A DNA stretch of 64,000 nt. It comes from Methylorubrum populi (GTDB lineage: Bacteria; Pseudomonadota; Alphaproteobacteria; Rhizobiales; Beijerinckiaceae). Positions within the stretch are counted from its first letter, which is position 1; each line of letters opens with the position of its first letter. Position numbers and translations under genes: made by a program. The stretch is taken from positions 1,043,501 to 1,107,500 of the forward strand of contig NZ_AP014809.1 of NCBI RefSeq assembly GCF_002355515.1. Direction: 5' to 3'. The notes beneath the pieces were generated by a model that worked only from the letters and a program-made list of their open reading frames with translations, did no database searches and was not told the origin of the DNA. Positions 53,640-62,235 of this stretch are shown one piece after another.

Positions 53640-54332
53640 TCAGGCGGCCGACATGCGGGCGCGCAGCCGCGCCACCGCCGCGGCCGTCCAAGTGCCGCGA
53701 CCGCTTGGCGTCGGGATGTGTTCGGCCGACAGCGCGGCTGCGACCATCCGGAGCGAGGCGGTGCCGACCGGATCGATCCTCTGCAGGATCGGCTCCAGCA
53801 CCGCGGCGTGCTCATCGGCCTGTCGCGACCGCGCAGACCGGGCCCTGGCGGTATCGTCCGCGGTCCCGGCACGGCCACGGAAGCCGCCCAGGCGCTGCCC
53901 CCGGGCCTTGGCAGCAGCCAGCGCCGCCTTGGTCCGTGCCGAGATCAGACCGGCCTCCAACTCGGCAACGGACATCATCTGCTGCAGCAGAAACCGGCCG
54001 GTCGGCCCCTCAATCTGTGGCAGGTCGCAGAATCGAACGTCCACGCCCGCGGCCAGTAGGTTCGAGAGGAACGCCTGCGACCTGGCGAGGCGATCGACCT
54101 TCGCGACCACCAGCGCCGCCCGGTGCGCGCGGCATAGGGCCAGCGCGCGGGCGAGCTCCGGCCGGTCGGCGTTGCGCCCGCTCTCGACCTCGACGAACTC
54201 GGCGATGAGCGACCAGCTTCCGCCGTTCAGGTAGGCGGCCACCGTGGCGCGCTGCGCATCCAGGCCGAGACCGGAGCGGCCCTGCCGATCGGTCGAGACC
54301 CGGAGATAGGAGACGAAGCGCCCGGCGGTCAT
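53640..54332 (-). CDS. Serine recombinase (resolvase/invertase family)
   Basis: A 230-residue small serine recombinase with catalytic Ser13 in FVSYLRVSTDRQGRSGLGLD, the Arg motif VVAKVDRLARSQAFLSNLLA, and an extended C-terminal HTH (MVAAALSAEHIPTPSGRGTW). It could resolve, invert or move the element. Convergent with the terminase gene, 12 bp apart. Confidence 0.88.
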   Translation of the reverse strand: MTAGRFVSYLRVSTDRQGRSGLGLDAQRATVAAYLNGGSWSLIAEFVEVESGRNADRPELARALALCRAHRAALVVAKVDRLARSQAFLSNLLAAGVDVRFCDLPQIEGPTGRFLLQQMMSVAELEAGLISARTKAALAAAKARGQRLGGFRGRAGTADDTARARSARSRQADEHAAVLEPILQRIDPVGTASLRMVAAALSAEHIPTPSGRGTWTAAAVARLRARMSAA

Positions 54333-54352
54333 TCTCGGAGTGTCTCAGGCTG

Positions 54353-54368
54353 TGCAACGGACGTTGCA
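54353..54368. promoter_or_regulatory. CGTTGCA inverted repeat beside the recombinase gene
   Basis: TGCAACG-GA-CGTTGCA lies 21 bp upstream of the recombinase start. CGTTGCA also occurs at 49,541 and within the palindrome CGTTGCAACG at 49,553, close to the tRNA. Candidate recombinase or operator site. Confidence 0.45.
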
Positions 54369-54394
54369 AACAACGATACGGGCGGATGCGGCTG

Positions 54395-54721
54395 TCAGCG
54401 CTTGGCTTGCCGCTCGCGGAGCATCTGCATTCTGATGGCGAGCCAGCGGCCTCGAAATTCGGGCGACAGGCCGCCCTTCGGCGGCGGGTCTTCCGGCGGC
54501 AGGAGCTTCTTGGCGCGCTTGCGGCGCTTGCCAGTCAGCGTCTTGAGGTGCTCCCGTTCGCTCTCGACGAAAGCGTTGAAGTCGCGCTCGGTGACTAGGA
54601 CCGGACGCCCGGGCAGGTAGGCCAGCCGGCCCGCCGCGCGCAGCTTGCGGATCCGCGCGACGGAGCAGTTTAGGCGCTCGGCGACCTCGGCCTCGGTGAA
54701 GAGCTTCTCCACCGTTGTCAC
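54395..54721 (-). CDS. Helix-turn-helix DNA-binding protein
   Basis: A 108-residue protein from a GTG start: KLFTEAEVAERLNCSVARIR and KLRAAGRLAYLPGRPVLVTE form an excisionase/MerR-like HTH; a basic tail follows (GKRRKRAKKLL). The start overlaps the stop of the upstream integrase-like gene (GTGA). Confidence 0.72.
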   Translation of the reverse strand: MTTVEKLFTEAEVAERLNCSVARIRKLRAAGRLAYLPGRPVLVTERDFNAFVESEREHLKTLTGKRRKRAKKLLPPEDPPPKGGLSPEFRGRWLAIRMQMLRERQAKR

Positions 54722-54912
54722 CGTACCCGCCTGCGGGCTGCGTCGCCGGTGCCGTCACCGTCGGAATAGCGGCTGAGGATCCATCGCGCGAAGGCGATCA
54801 GCGCGGTCCGCTGTTCGTCCGTCCTGGTCGATTCACGCATACTGCGGCGCCCGACGGTCCAATGGATGTAGTACTTGCCGTTCCTGTGCCGCTCGAGGTG
54901 TGGGAAATTCAT
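54718..54912 (-). pseudogene. Tyrosine-integrase N-terminal (arm-binding) fragment
   Basis: A 64-residue frame, HLERHRNGKYYIHWTVGRRS and RESTRTDEQRTALIAFARWI, resembles the arm-DNA-binding start of tyrosine integrases. The core-binding and catalytic parts (Arg, His, Tyr) are absent. It either represents a broken integrase or a free DNA-binding module; it still has a start codon and is coupled to the next gene. Confidence 0.55.
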
Positions 54913-54972
54913 CGGGCCGCCTCGCGGTCAGAGGGCGCCCCGATAGGAGCGCCCTGCATAATAAGGTCGACT

Positions 54973-55221
54973 TCACTTTTCTCGGATGATCTGCTGCCAA
55001 CAGCCTAATAACCGCATGGCTTGTTGCGCAGTGATATCGGCCGCTTCGAAGGTGAAGCACGGGTTTTTTAAATCCTCGCCGTCAGCCTCTATGTACGCGA
55101 AGACTGTCGCGTCTTCCGACGCCGCATTGAACCCTTCGCTCATGAGGTTCACGCCCGAGATTTGTGATTTCCTGCCGTAGAAACGATCAGCGTACGCGGT
55201 GGCAGGATCGACGGCTTTCAT
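54973..55221 (-). CDS. Hypothetical island protein (82 aa)
   Basis: Begins MKAVDPATAYADRFYGRKSQ; the end FEAADITAQQAMRLLGCWQQ is helical. No family recognised. The ATG overlaps a TGA of a short upstream frame (55,218-55,448) that is otherwise unconvincing. Confidence 0.55.
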   Translation of the reverse strand: MKAVDPATAYADRFYGRKSQISGVNLMSEGFNAASEDATVFAYIEADGEDLKNPCFTFEAADITAQQAMRLLGCWQQIIREK

Positions 55222-55466
55222 GGTGGGTGCTCCTGTCGGCCCGCGTTTCCGGCGGGTTGGCGAAGTCCAGGGCTGAAAGCACCGCGACAGTCGGCCCCCT
55301 GCGCCTTTAGGCTATGCCTTGGACATGCGCGCAGGGACCCTGGACAATCGTCCAAAGCTATAGTCTGACCGGACACTATAGGAACGGCTGTCGTGCGGGC
55401 TTTCATGCCTGCACTGGAGAAAATGGGCGTCGTTTCCCACGTTGTCAATCAAATTAATCAAATAAA

Positions 55467-55492
55467 ATATTGTCTGATTTATCAGACAATAT
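55467..55492. promoter_or_regulatory. Perfect palindrome, probable operator
   Basis: ATATTGTCTGA and TCAGACAATAT, 11-bp perfect arms around a TTTA centre, in an AT-rich tract. Suits a dimeric repressor. Confidence 0.6.
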
Positions 55493-55627
55493 GTCTCTTT
55501 GTTTGAGACGGATCGTGCAGAGCAGACACTTACTGCTAGGGGCCGCCCCAGGCCCCCGGTATGCTCCACATTCGGCACGGAGACCGGCGCCGGGCGCTCA
55601 CACAAAAATTCGGTCTGAAAAACGAAA

Positions 55628-55667
55628 CGGACAGTTTGTCCGGTCTCAAGGTCGGACAAACTGTCCA
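55628..55667. promoter_or_regulatory. Pair of CGGACAAACTGTCCG motifs in opposite orientation
   Basis: CGGACAGTTTGTCCG (55,628-55,642) and CGGACAAACTGTCCA (55,653-55,667) form 14-bp inverted arms. An exact third copy lies at 52,713-52,727 inside the primase gene. A repressor or partition-type site is likely. Confidence 0.6.
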
Positions 55668-55798
55668 ACAGAAAAACCTGAGAGCATGTACTGACAACCT
55701 GGGAACAGCGCACCGTCTGCGCCCCAAGTCCGACCACTGTATACAGTTGATGGCTCAGTACTTGCGCTCTACAATGCCAGCACCACGAGGCGCTGCAC

Positions 55799-56791
55799 AT
55801 GACCGAGCCGAACGACCCGCCCAACTTCGCCTACGCGATCCCATCGTTTCTGGGCTTCCTGGAGCGGGCGGCCGGCGCCTCGGACCCGCGGCAGTTCAGC
55901 TTCGACCTCATCGGCGCGTTCGATGAACTGATGCTTCTGTTCAGGCCGGGGCGCTCGTTCCAGTTCGGCGAGAGCCAGCGCCAGACCATCCGCTACTTCG
56001 CCCATCGCGCCTTCGAAGCCGGACGCCCCCTGGAGCTGGCAGGCTGTGGCGTCGACGTGCTGGATCGGGGCCTTCGCGCCGTGGTCGGTTTGGGCGACGC
56101 CTTGACGTTGCCGGAAGAGGAGCGAGACGGCCCCAGCCAGCGCCAGCGCGAGCGGGTGTTCATGAGGGCGGTCAAACGGCTTCGGCACGCCCTCTACGCA
56201 GCGCAGATCGCCATCGACGAAGAGCGGGCCGGCGCCGACGTGGATCTGCCGCCGCTCGGAGACTTGCGGCAGCTCGCCGGCCCGACAGCGGCCGTCCTCC
56301 CGTTCCGGCTGGAGACCCGCGAGGCCGTCGAGCGCCGCGAGGTTCGCAGGGCAAAGGAAGAGGCTACCCTGTGGAAGCAGGCCACGGCCTACTTCTGGGC
56401 GGCCCACAATCTCGACGACCCGGCCACACCCTACGCCGCGGGCCTCCGCCTGCTCTCCGAGGGCCTCGCCGCGGGTTTTCGGCTGACCGGACCGGATCGG
56501 ATGACGATCGGCATCGCGATGCTTGGCGCACGCTGGGCGCTCCACCGCGTCTTCGTCCCGACGATCCTTTCAGAGCCCGCCTTCGACGATTATCGAGCTC
56601 GTGCGCACCGTGTGCTTGATGCCTTGGAGACCGACGCGGCCGGACTAACGCAGGCAGAGGCCGAGTGGATCGCCGGACTTTGTGCTGAAACGAGCCTCCA
56701 CGCCAACTTCATCGCAAACGCCACGCATATCCGCAGGTATCGGCACGCCGAGCTGATGGTTCACCACCTCATCGCTCAGCAGGCCGGATAG
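55799..56791 (+). CDS. Hypothetical phage-element protein (330 aa)
   Basis: Begins MTEPNDPPNFAYAIPSFLGF. Mostly helical with no recognised motif; notable stretches are FQFGESQRQTIRYFAHRAFE and LRLLSEGLAAGFRLTGPDRM. The gene ends 9 bp before two virion-like genes on the same strand, so a structural or assembly role is possible. Confidence 0.65.
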   Translation: MTEPNDPPNFAYAIPSFLGFLERAAGASDPRQFSFDLIGAFDELMLLFRPGRSFQFGESQRQTIRYFAHRAFEAGRPLELAGCGVDVLDRGLRAVVGLGDALTLPEEERDGPSQRQRERVFMRAVKRLRHALYAAQIAIDEERAGADVDLPPLGDLRQLAGPTAAVLPFRLETREAVERREVRRAKEEATLWKQATAYFWAAHNLDDPATPYAAGLRLLSEGLAAGFRLTGPDRMTIGIAMLGARWALHRVFVPTILSEPAFDDYRARAHRVLDALETDAAGLTQAEAEWIAGLCAETSLHANFIANATHIRRYRHAELMVHHLIAQQAG

Positions 56792-56800
56792 GAGCGGACG

Positions 56801-58264
56801 ATGCCCCGAACCCGCACAGCTCTGATCGACCCGACGCAGCTCCGCGAGGGCTTCAGCAGCCTCGCCTCCGCCTTCGCCCCGCCGACGGCCCAGGAGATGC
56901 TGGCCGGGGCCAAGATTCGCGAGACCAACCAGAAGGTCTCGCAGCTCGCCGACCTCTACAGCATCGCCGGGGGCAGCGACGTGGATCAGGCCCGGCTCGA
57001 CCGGCTGGCCGGGATCGCGGGCGCCTACAGTCCGAACCAGAGCCTGACCGCCGTTGGCATGAACAACGCGACGTCGGAGCGCACGAACGCCGCCGACAAC
57101 GCCCGCGCCCTGCGCCAGACCCGGATGCAGCAGGACGGCGAACTGGCCCGGGCCATGCTGGCGCCGCTCAGCACCGGTCAGACCCGGCTTGTGCCGGGCA
57201 ACATCGCCAGCGCCTTCGGTGTCCCGCAGACGCAGGTCGGCGTGATCTCGCTGAACCAGGGAGATCGCGCCGTCCTGCCCGATGGACGGACGCTCGACGG
57301 CGCCGCCAAGCCCCTGACGGACGACCAGCTCCGGGCGCAGATCCTAGGCGGCCTGCCGGCGGGCGAGCAGCGGGCCTGGGGCCTCGGCAACACGCCGGTG
57401 GAGACCGTGCAGTCACCGGGCGGCCCCCGCATCGTCTTTCGGTCGGATTCCGTGGGGCAAGCGTTCGCGCCGGCCCAGGCCGCGCCGACCAACCTCGCAC
57501 GTCTGCAGGCCGAGCGCGCCGCGCTGCCGCCGGGCGATCCGCGCGCCGCCGAGTTCGACGCCGCCATTGCCGCCGAGGGCCGCGGCGTTACCGCCGATCC
57601 GTACCGCAACACGACGGAGCAGGAGCTCGCCAAGCGTCACGCCGAGATCGTGAAGGCTGGCAGCGGGGCCACTGCGATGGCGGGGAACCTCGACCGCCTC
57701 GAAACCCTGCTCGCTGACGTGCCGACCGGCGCGCTGGCCGAGCGCAAGGCCCAGGTGGCTGGCTACGCCCGGGATCTCGGTCTAACCGACGTCGCCGCGT
57801 CGCTGACGGGCGGCAGGCTCGATCAGATCCAGGCCGTCCGGGCGATCATCGAGCGCCTTGCGCCGGGCCTGCGCACGCCCGGATCCGGCGCGCAGTCGGA
57901 CCGCGAGCTGCAGAACTTCCTGCGCAGCCTGCCTTCGCTCAGCAACACGCCGGGCGGCAACCGGATCATTCTCGACACGCTGCGCGGGGCCGCGCGGCAG
58001 CAGGCCCAAGCCGCCGACCTCGCGCGGCAGGCCCAGGCCGGCACGCTCGACAAGTTCGAGGCCGAGCGGCGCATCGCGGCCCTGCAGTCGCCGTTCGCCC
58101 GGTTCGGCTCCGGCGAGGGCCCGGCCGCTCAGCCCGACGCCGTGGCCGGGCCCTCGCCGCGTCAGCATGAGCCGGTTGCGGTCTCAACGCCGGAGGAGGC
58201 GCGGCGCCTGCCATCGGGCACGCCGATTCTCCTGCCCGACGGTTCGGTCGGAAGGGTGCCCTGA
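56801..58264 (+). CDS. Putative phage internal virion/DNA-ejection protein
   Basis: A 487-residue protein, starting MPRTRTALIDPTQLREGFSS, with Ala/Gln-rich helices and coiled-coil character (NAADNARALRQTRMQQDGEL; ARQQAQAADLARQAQAGTLD). Length, composition and position before a second, larger protein of the same kind match internal virion proteins of podovirus-like phages. It follows a TAGGAGC ribosome site. Function by analogy only. Confidence 0.55.
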   Translation: MPRTRTALIDPTQLREGFSSLASAFAPPTAQEMLAGAKIRETNQKVSQLADLYSIAGGSDVDQARLDRLAGIAGAYSPNQSLTAVGMNNATSERTNAADNARALRQTRMQQDGELARAMLAPLSTGQTRLVPGNIASAFGVPQTQVGVISLNQGDRAVLPDGRTLDGAAKPLTDDQLRAQILGGLPAGEQRAWGLGNTPVETVQSPGGPRIVFRSDSVGQAFAPAQAAPTNLARLQAERAALPPGDPRAAEFDAAIAAEGRGVTADPYRNTTEQELAKRHAEIVKAGSGATAMAGNLDRLETLLADVPTGALAERKAQVAGYARDLGLTDVAASLTGGRLDQIQAVRAIIERLAPGLRTPGSGAQSDRELQNFLRSLPSLSNTPGGNRIILDTLRGAARQQAQAADLARQAQAGTLDKFEAERRIAALQSPFARFGSGEGPAAQPDAVAGPSPRQHEPVAVSTPEEARRLPSGTPILLPDGSVGRVP

Positions 58265-58265
58265 C

Positions 58266-59906
58266 ATGGCGGACGCATGGGCCGATTTCCGTGTCTCGCC
58301 GGTCGGCGCGCCGCCCGCGCCGCCGGCTGATGAGTGGGCCGCCTTCCGTACGCCCGCCGCGTCAACCCCGCCGGCGCCCGCGGTGCAGCCGAGTGTGGCC
58401 GTCGACGTCGCCAAGGCCCTGCCGACAGGCGCGGTGAAGGGCGCGATCGGCCTCGTAGGCCTGCCAGGCGACATGCAGGAGATGAGCAGCAGCCTGTTCG
58501 ACCGCGCCGCGCTCGGTATCGGTCACATGGTCATGGATGCGACCGGCTATGGCCCCCAGGCCGGCACGCCGGAGCGGGAGGAGTTCGACCGCCTCTATCT
58601 CGGCATCGGATCGGGCGGCGGCCTGCCGACGTCCAAGAACGTGCGCCGCGGCGTCGAGAAGGCCACCGGCCCGCTCTACGAACCCAAGACCGTGCCGGGC
58701 CAGTACGCGCAGACCGTCGGCGAGTTCGCCCCCGGCGCGCTGGTCGGACCCGGCGGTGTGGTGCGGCGTGTCGCCGAGACCGTCATTCCGGCCGCGCTAT
58801 CCGAGACGGCAGGCCAAGCCACGAAGGGCACCGCGGCCGAGCCGTTCGCGCGCCTCGTCGGCGGTGTTGCCGGCAACGTCGGCGTGGCGACCGCTGCGGC
58901 TCGGGCCGATGCGCCGGCACGCGCCATCACCGCCGCGACGCGCGGCACCACCGAAGCGGATCTCGCCGCGGCGCGGATGCTGGGCGAGACCGCGCAGCGC
59001 GTCGGCGTGCCGCTCACCGGTGCCGAGGCAATCCAGGGCGCCACGGGCAACGCGACGAAGCTGGGCGATCTGCAGCGGGCAGTGGAAGGCTCGCTCGACG
59101 GTGGCGCGATCCTCTCGCAGGCCTACGCCCAGCGGCCCCAGCAGATGCGCAACGCCGTAGACGAGGCGCTCGCCGCACTTGGCCCGCAGAGCACGGCGCC
59201 ATCGACGCTCGGCCCACGCTCATCCCAGACCGCCGCAGCGGTCATTGACGACACACGGCAGGGCATCAACCGCGCGACCCGGGCCGACTACGCGGCGGCC
59301 GGCAAACACGTGATCGACCCGGCGGACTTCGAGCCGCTCGCCCGCGACCCGGCGTTCCGGGAAACGCTGCGGCAGTTCCGCGCCGACCCGGTGCTTGGTC
59401 CGACGTATCGCGATCTGCCGGACAACTCGATCGCGGTCATCGATGCCGTAACCAAGGGGATGCGCGACCGCGGCGTCGCGCTTGGCAACCGGGCGAACCC
59501 GGGTTTCAGCTCCGAGACGGCCGGCCTCTTCACCGGGAGCGCCGCCGAGGCACGCGCCATCGCCCGGGATCCGGCCCGCGGCGGCTCCCAGGCCTACGAC
59601 GATGCGCTGACCGCCCAGGGTCAGGCCCGGCGCCAGAACCTCGAGCCCCTCGAGCAGGGTCCGCTCGGTCAACTCGCACAGGCCAGAGACACGGCAGCCG
59701 CGACGCAGGCCGTTCTGCCGACGCGTCCGCTCGTGGGCGGTGAAACCGAGCTCGCCGACGCGGTGACGCGCCTGCGGACCCGCGATCCGGATCTCACGAA
59801 CGAGCTCATCCGCCAGCGGCTCGCCGATCAGTTCGACGCCAGTGCGACGCGCCTCGTGGGCGGCGAGGCCCAGGGCGGCGGGGCGCGCTTCGCCAAGGAC
59901 ACGTAG
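58266..59906 (+). CDS. Second virion/ejection-like protein, truncated at 3' end
   Basis: A 546-residue reading that begins MADAWADFRVSPVGAPPAPP and has long Ala-rich helical regions (GVATAAARADAPARAITAAT, AARMLGETAQRVGVPLTGAE). The last sensible residues are GGGARFAKDT, and the stop is in sequence that belongs to the opposite-strand thermonuclease gene. The natural C-terminus, capsid and tail genes are missing, so the phage block was cut here by a deletion or insertion. Confidence 0.6.
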   Translation: MADAWADFRVSPVGAPPAPPADEWAAFRTPAASTPPAPAVQPSVAVDVAKALPTGAVKGAIGLVGLPGDMQEMSSSLFDRAALGIGHMVMDATGYGPQAGTPEREEFDRLYLGIGSGGGLPTSKNVRRGVEKATGPLYEPKTVPGQYAQTVGEFAPGALVGPGGVVRRVAETVIPAALSETAGQATKGTAAEPFARLVGGVAGNVGVATAAARADAPARAITAATRGTTEADLAAARMLGETAQRVGVPLTGAEAIQGATGNATKLGDLQRAVEGSLDGGAILSQAYAQRPQQMRNAVDEALAALGPQSTAPSTLGPRSSQTAAAVIDDTRQGINRATRADYAAAGKHVIDPADFEPLARDPAFRETLRQFRADPVLGPTYRDLPDNSIAVIDAVTKGMRDRGVALGNRANPGFSSETAGLFTGSAAEARAIARDPARGGSQAYDDALTAQGQARRQNLEPLEQGPLGQLAQARDTAAATQAVLPTRPLVGGETELADAVTRLRTRDPDLTNELIRQRLADQFDASATRLVGGEAQGGGARFAKDT

Positions 59907-60326
59907 GCGGTCGAATAGCGCCGGCAGGCCATGCCGAGGCCTTCCTCGACGAGCCAGCCGTTCAGGTCGAGCGCGCCGAGCCGGCAGACCGCGACAGTGC
60001 GCCCGTAGCGGTCCTTCTCGATCGCCTCACACGCGACGTCCCCTGCCGATCTTGACAGAGAGTGCGAGCGCTGCCCTCCGGCCGCACGGATAGTCCTTGC
60101 CGGTCGCGTCGCCGCACACCTGGGAGCTCTCCGGCGTGTCGACGCCCTCAAGGCGAAAGCGCTCGCCCCGGATCTCAAGCGTATCACCGTCAATAACGGA
60201 TGCGCGGCCACTGAGGCTACTGTTATTAGAGCCAACTATCCGGAAGAAGGTAATCGGCCCCTTCCCCCCGCCAATTTGCAACGCAATGCACGTTATCAAC
60301 ATCGCCCCATGCAGTTTTGTCCGCAT
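59904..60326 (-). pseudogene. Thermonuclease (SNase-like), frameshifted and truncated
   Basis: The N-terminal half reads SVIDGDTLEIRGERFRLEGV and DTPESSQVCGDATGKDYPCG, typical SNase active-site segments. Near 60,040 the frame breaks (the first frame ends GRGRRV) and the homologous reading resumes one frame over as DVACEAIEKDRYGRTVAVCR and LGALDLNGWLVEEGLGMACR RYSTAYV. Homology stops at 59,904, where the phage gene begins on the other strand. Its 5' end overlaps the DUF3732 gene by 100 bp. Confidence 0.78.
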
Positions 60327-62232
60327 GTTCTAAAACTATAATCTGCAGTCTCCAACCAAGGCGCTGGGCTGCCCAGGCTAGCGCTTCGAAAATCCGCCGT
60401 GTGCTTTGAAGATCGTCCTGCCTTGAGCGTTTACGAACACGGCGAGCATCGGTTTCATTGTTGCTCGAAACGTCAAATGTGTCACTTGGAAAATAAACCT
60501 GACTGGGTTGATCAATCACAAGAAAAGTTGGAACAGGGTTTGCCGCGCCCCTGTCTAAGAAAGCCTTGTGCAGTGATAAGAACAGGGATAGATGATATCC
60601 CATCCAGTTCTCGCCGCTCCCAATTTCCCAAAGCCACTCATCTCTCTTTTGGTCCACTCCATCGAAACGGATGTTCAGTTCGTTGAAATCAAGATTTGGA
60701 TTCGCGTCTGTATCAGATAAATTTAGAAATTCGGCAATTATCTTAATTTCTCCACCAATCTTATCCTTGATGGTTTTCGATATGCGCTCCTTAGCCGTCG
60801 TGTCGATAAGACTTCTGAGCTCTCTTATCTCTGCATCGATCTCAATGCGATGTCTCATCAATTCGCTGTCATCATCAATGGCGCTAATATTCAAAAGCGC
60901 CTGCTCAACGCTGCCAACAAATCTGAAAACATCCTCCAATCTCTGCCCGCCGGCAAGTGCCGGCTTCGATGCATCGATTTCACGCCTTATTTGCCGAAGA
61001 TTAGATAGGCGTCGTTCCTTTTCGTGCAACTCGCTTTCTATCTGTATCAAATCGCGATCAACCATCGGACGAGCCTTGCGGGTCCCGGCCACAATGTCTT
61101 GCAAATCAGCTATTGGTTCCTCAAGTTCACTCAGAACCTGCTTTGCAGCTGCAGATTTCGACCCACACAAGATGCAGTCCCGAGAATCGCTTGAAAATAC
61201 AGCCTCTGCCATCCATCCAAAGCTGGCGACTCGATCTACTTGCCCAGCAAGAACACCGTCGTAAGTAGAAAACGAGGACCGCAAACCTCTTAATCTCTTC
61301 AACCGACGCTTGGCCTCGGCGATCTCACGATCGAGTTGGCGTTCTTCTTCTTTGATACGGTCGATACGGCTAACAGCTCTAGCTGTGCGGGCATCTGTTC
61401 CTGTTGATGCAAGCTGCCCAGCGCGGTCAATGACCAATGTCAAAGCGGCGATGATCGGCTCGAGCGCTTCAGGAGCAGCGCCAGCCGGAAGCAATCCAAG
61501 TTCTTGCGCTCGATAAAACGCACTTGTTACGTTGGCCCTCCAGAAATTCATGGCGCCTCGCCGCCGCCTAAGCTGACCATCAATGTCGCGAAGCTGTCCA
61601 CGAAGAAGTTCGTGTCGATGCAAATTCAATAGATCATCATTAGTCATGATTCCGAGGGCTAACGGCAAAACATTCCGAAGTTTTTCCTTGTGAGCATGCG
61701 TATCCGCTTTGAAAAACATCGTGTACGGGTTTGCCGCGATATGCTGAGGTATGAAATTGAATGCGGCCAAATCCCGAAAGGACGCACGTTCGTGGAATCC
61801 AATAGCATCAGGATCTGGATTCAACCGCAAACTCGACAACCCGGACAAGGTATCCATCATAACCTTGAAATCATCGAGGGAAGCATTCCTCCCAACTTGT
61901 CTCGGCAATTTATCTTCTAACTCTCCTCCTTGTTGGATCCAATAATCAGGACTTATCTGACGAAAATCGGCTTTACGCCTGGCAATCCGGAGAACACCGA
62001 GATCAGTCGTGAGTACCAATCCATACCAAGCAACCTCATCTCTTATAGGCCCTAATGGGATAGCACAGCTTTTTGCCCCTAGAACATAATCAATAATACT
62101 GATTATTGCGGATTTTCCTGTTCCGCTCCACCCGGTAATTACATTGATTTTATCAACTGCAAAGTGATGGACCTTGATATCGTTCGCATTGTTTTCCGGC
62201 CAGAGCACTAGGGCGTTGATAAAAAACTTCAT
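60226..62232 (-). CDS. DUF3732 SMC-like ATPase, ABC-3C system
   Basis: A 668-residue ABC/SMC-type ATPase of the DUF3732 family. Walker A is VITGWSGTGKS (residues 34-41). A long coiled coil contains the pair C353/C356 (RDCILCGSKS), positioned like the zinc hook of Rad50. Near residue 570, TFLVIDQPSQVYFP is the Walker B region, and the family end WRGEGADYLLPDSWL is intact. In ABC-3C systems such ATPases work with an effector and a middle component. It follows the middle component by three bases. AT-rich relative to the rest of the window. Confidence 0.85.
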   Translation of the reverse strand: MKFFINALVLWPENNANDIKVHHFAVDKINVITGWSGTGKSAIISIIDYVLGAKSCAIPLGPIRDEVAWYGLVLTTDLGVLRIARRKADFRQISPDYWIQQGGELEDKLPRQVGRNASLDDFKVMMDTLSGLSSLRLNPDPDAIGFHERASFRDLAAFNFIPQHIAANPYTMFFKADTHAHKEKLRNVLPLALGIMTNDDLLNLHRHELLRGQLRDIDGQLRRRRGAMNFWRANVTSAFYRAQELGLLPAGAAPEALEPIIAALTLVIDRAGQLASTGTDARTARAVSRIDRIKEEERQLDREIAEAKRRLKRLRGLRSSFSTYDGVLAGQVDRVASFGWMAEAVFSSDSRDCILCGSKSAAAKQVLSELEEPIADLQDIVAGTRKARPMVDRDLIQIESELHEKERRLSNLRQIRREIDASKPALAGGQRLEDVFRFVGSVEQALLNISAIDDDSELMRHRIEIDAEIRELRSLIDTTAKERISKTIKDKIGGEIKIIAEFLNLSDTDANPNLDFNELNIRFDGVDQKRDEWLWEIGSGENWMGYHLSLFLSLHKAFLDRGAANPVPTFLVIDQPSQVYFPSDTFDVSSNNETDARRVRKRSRQDDLQSTRRIFEALAWAAQRLGWRLQIIVLEHADKTAWGDVDNVHCVANWRGEGADYLLPDSWL

Positions 62233-62235
62233 AAT

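Larger units (their letters stand above)
55222..55798. promoter_or_regulatory. Control region with several inverted repeats
   Basis: A 577-bp, locally AT-rich stretch between divergent genes holds three kinds of repeated signals (listed separately) and no solid gene. It most likely contains the promoters for the genes on both sides. Confidence 0.5.

Noticed and set aside
55218..55448. Short reverse-strand frame starting with TTG
   Set aside because: Protein sequence is not convincing and the region is full of regulatory repeats; the ATGA overlap alone was not enough.
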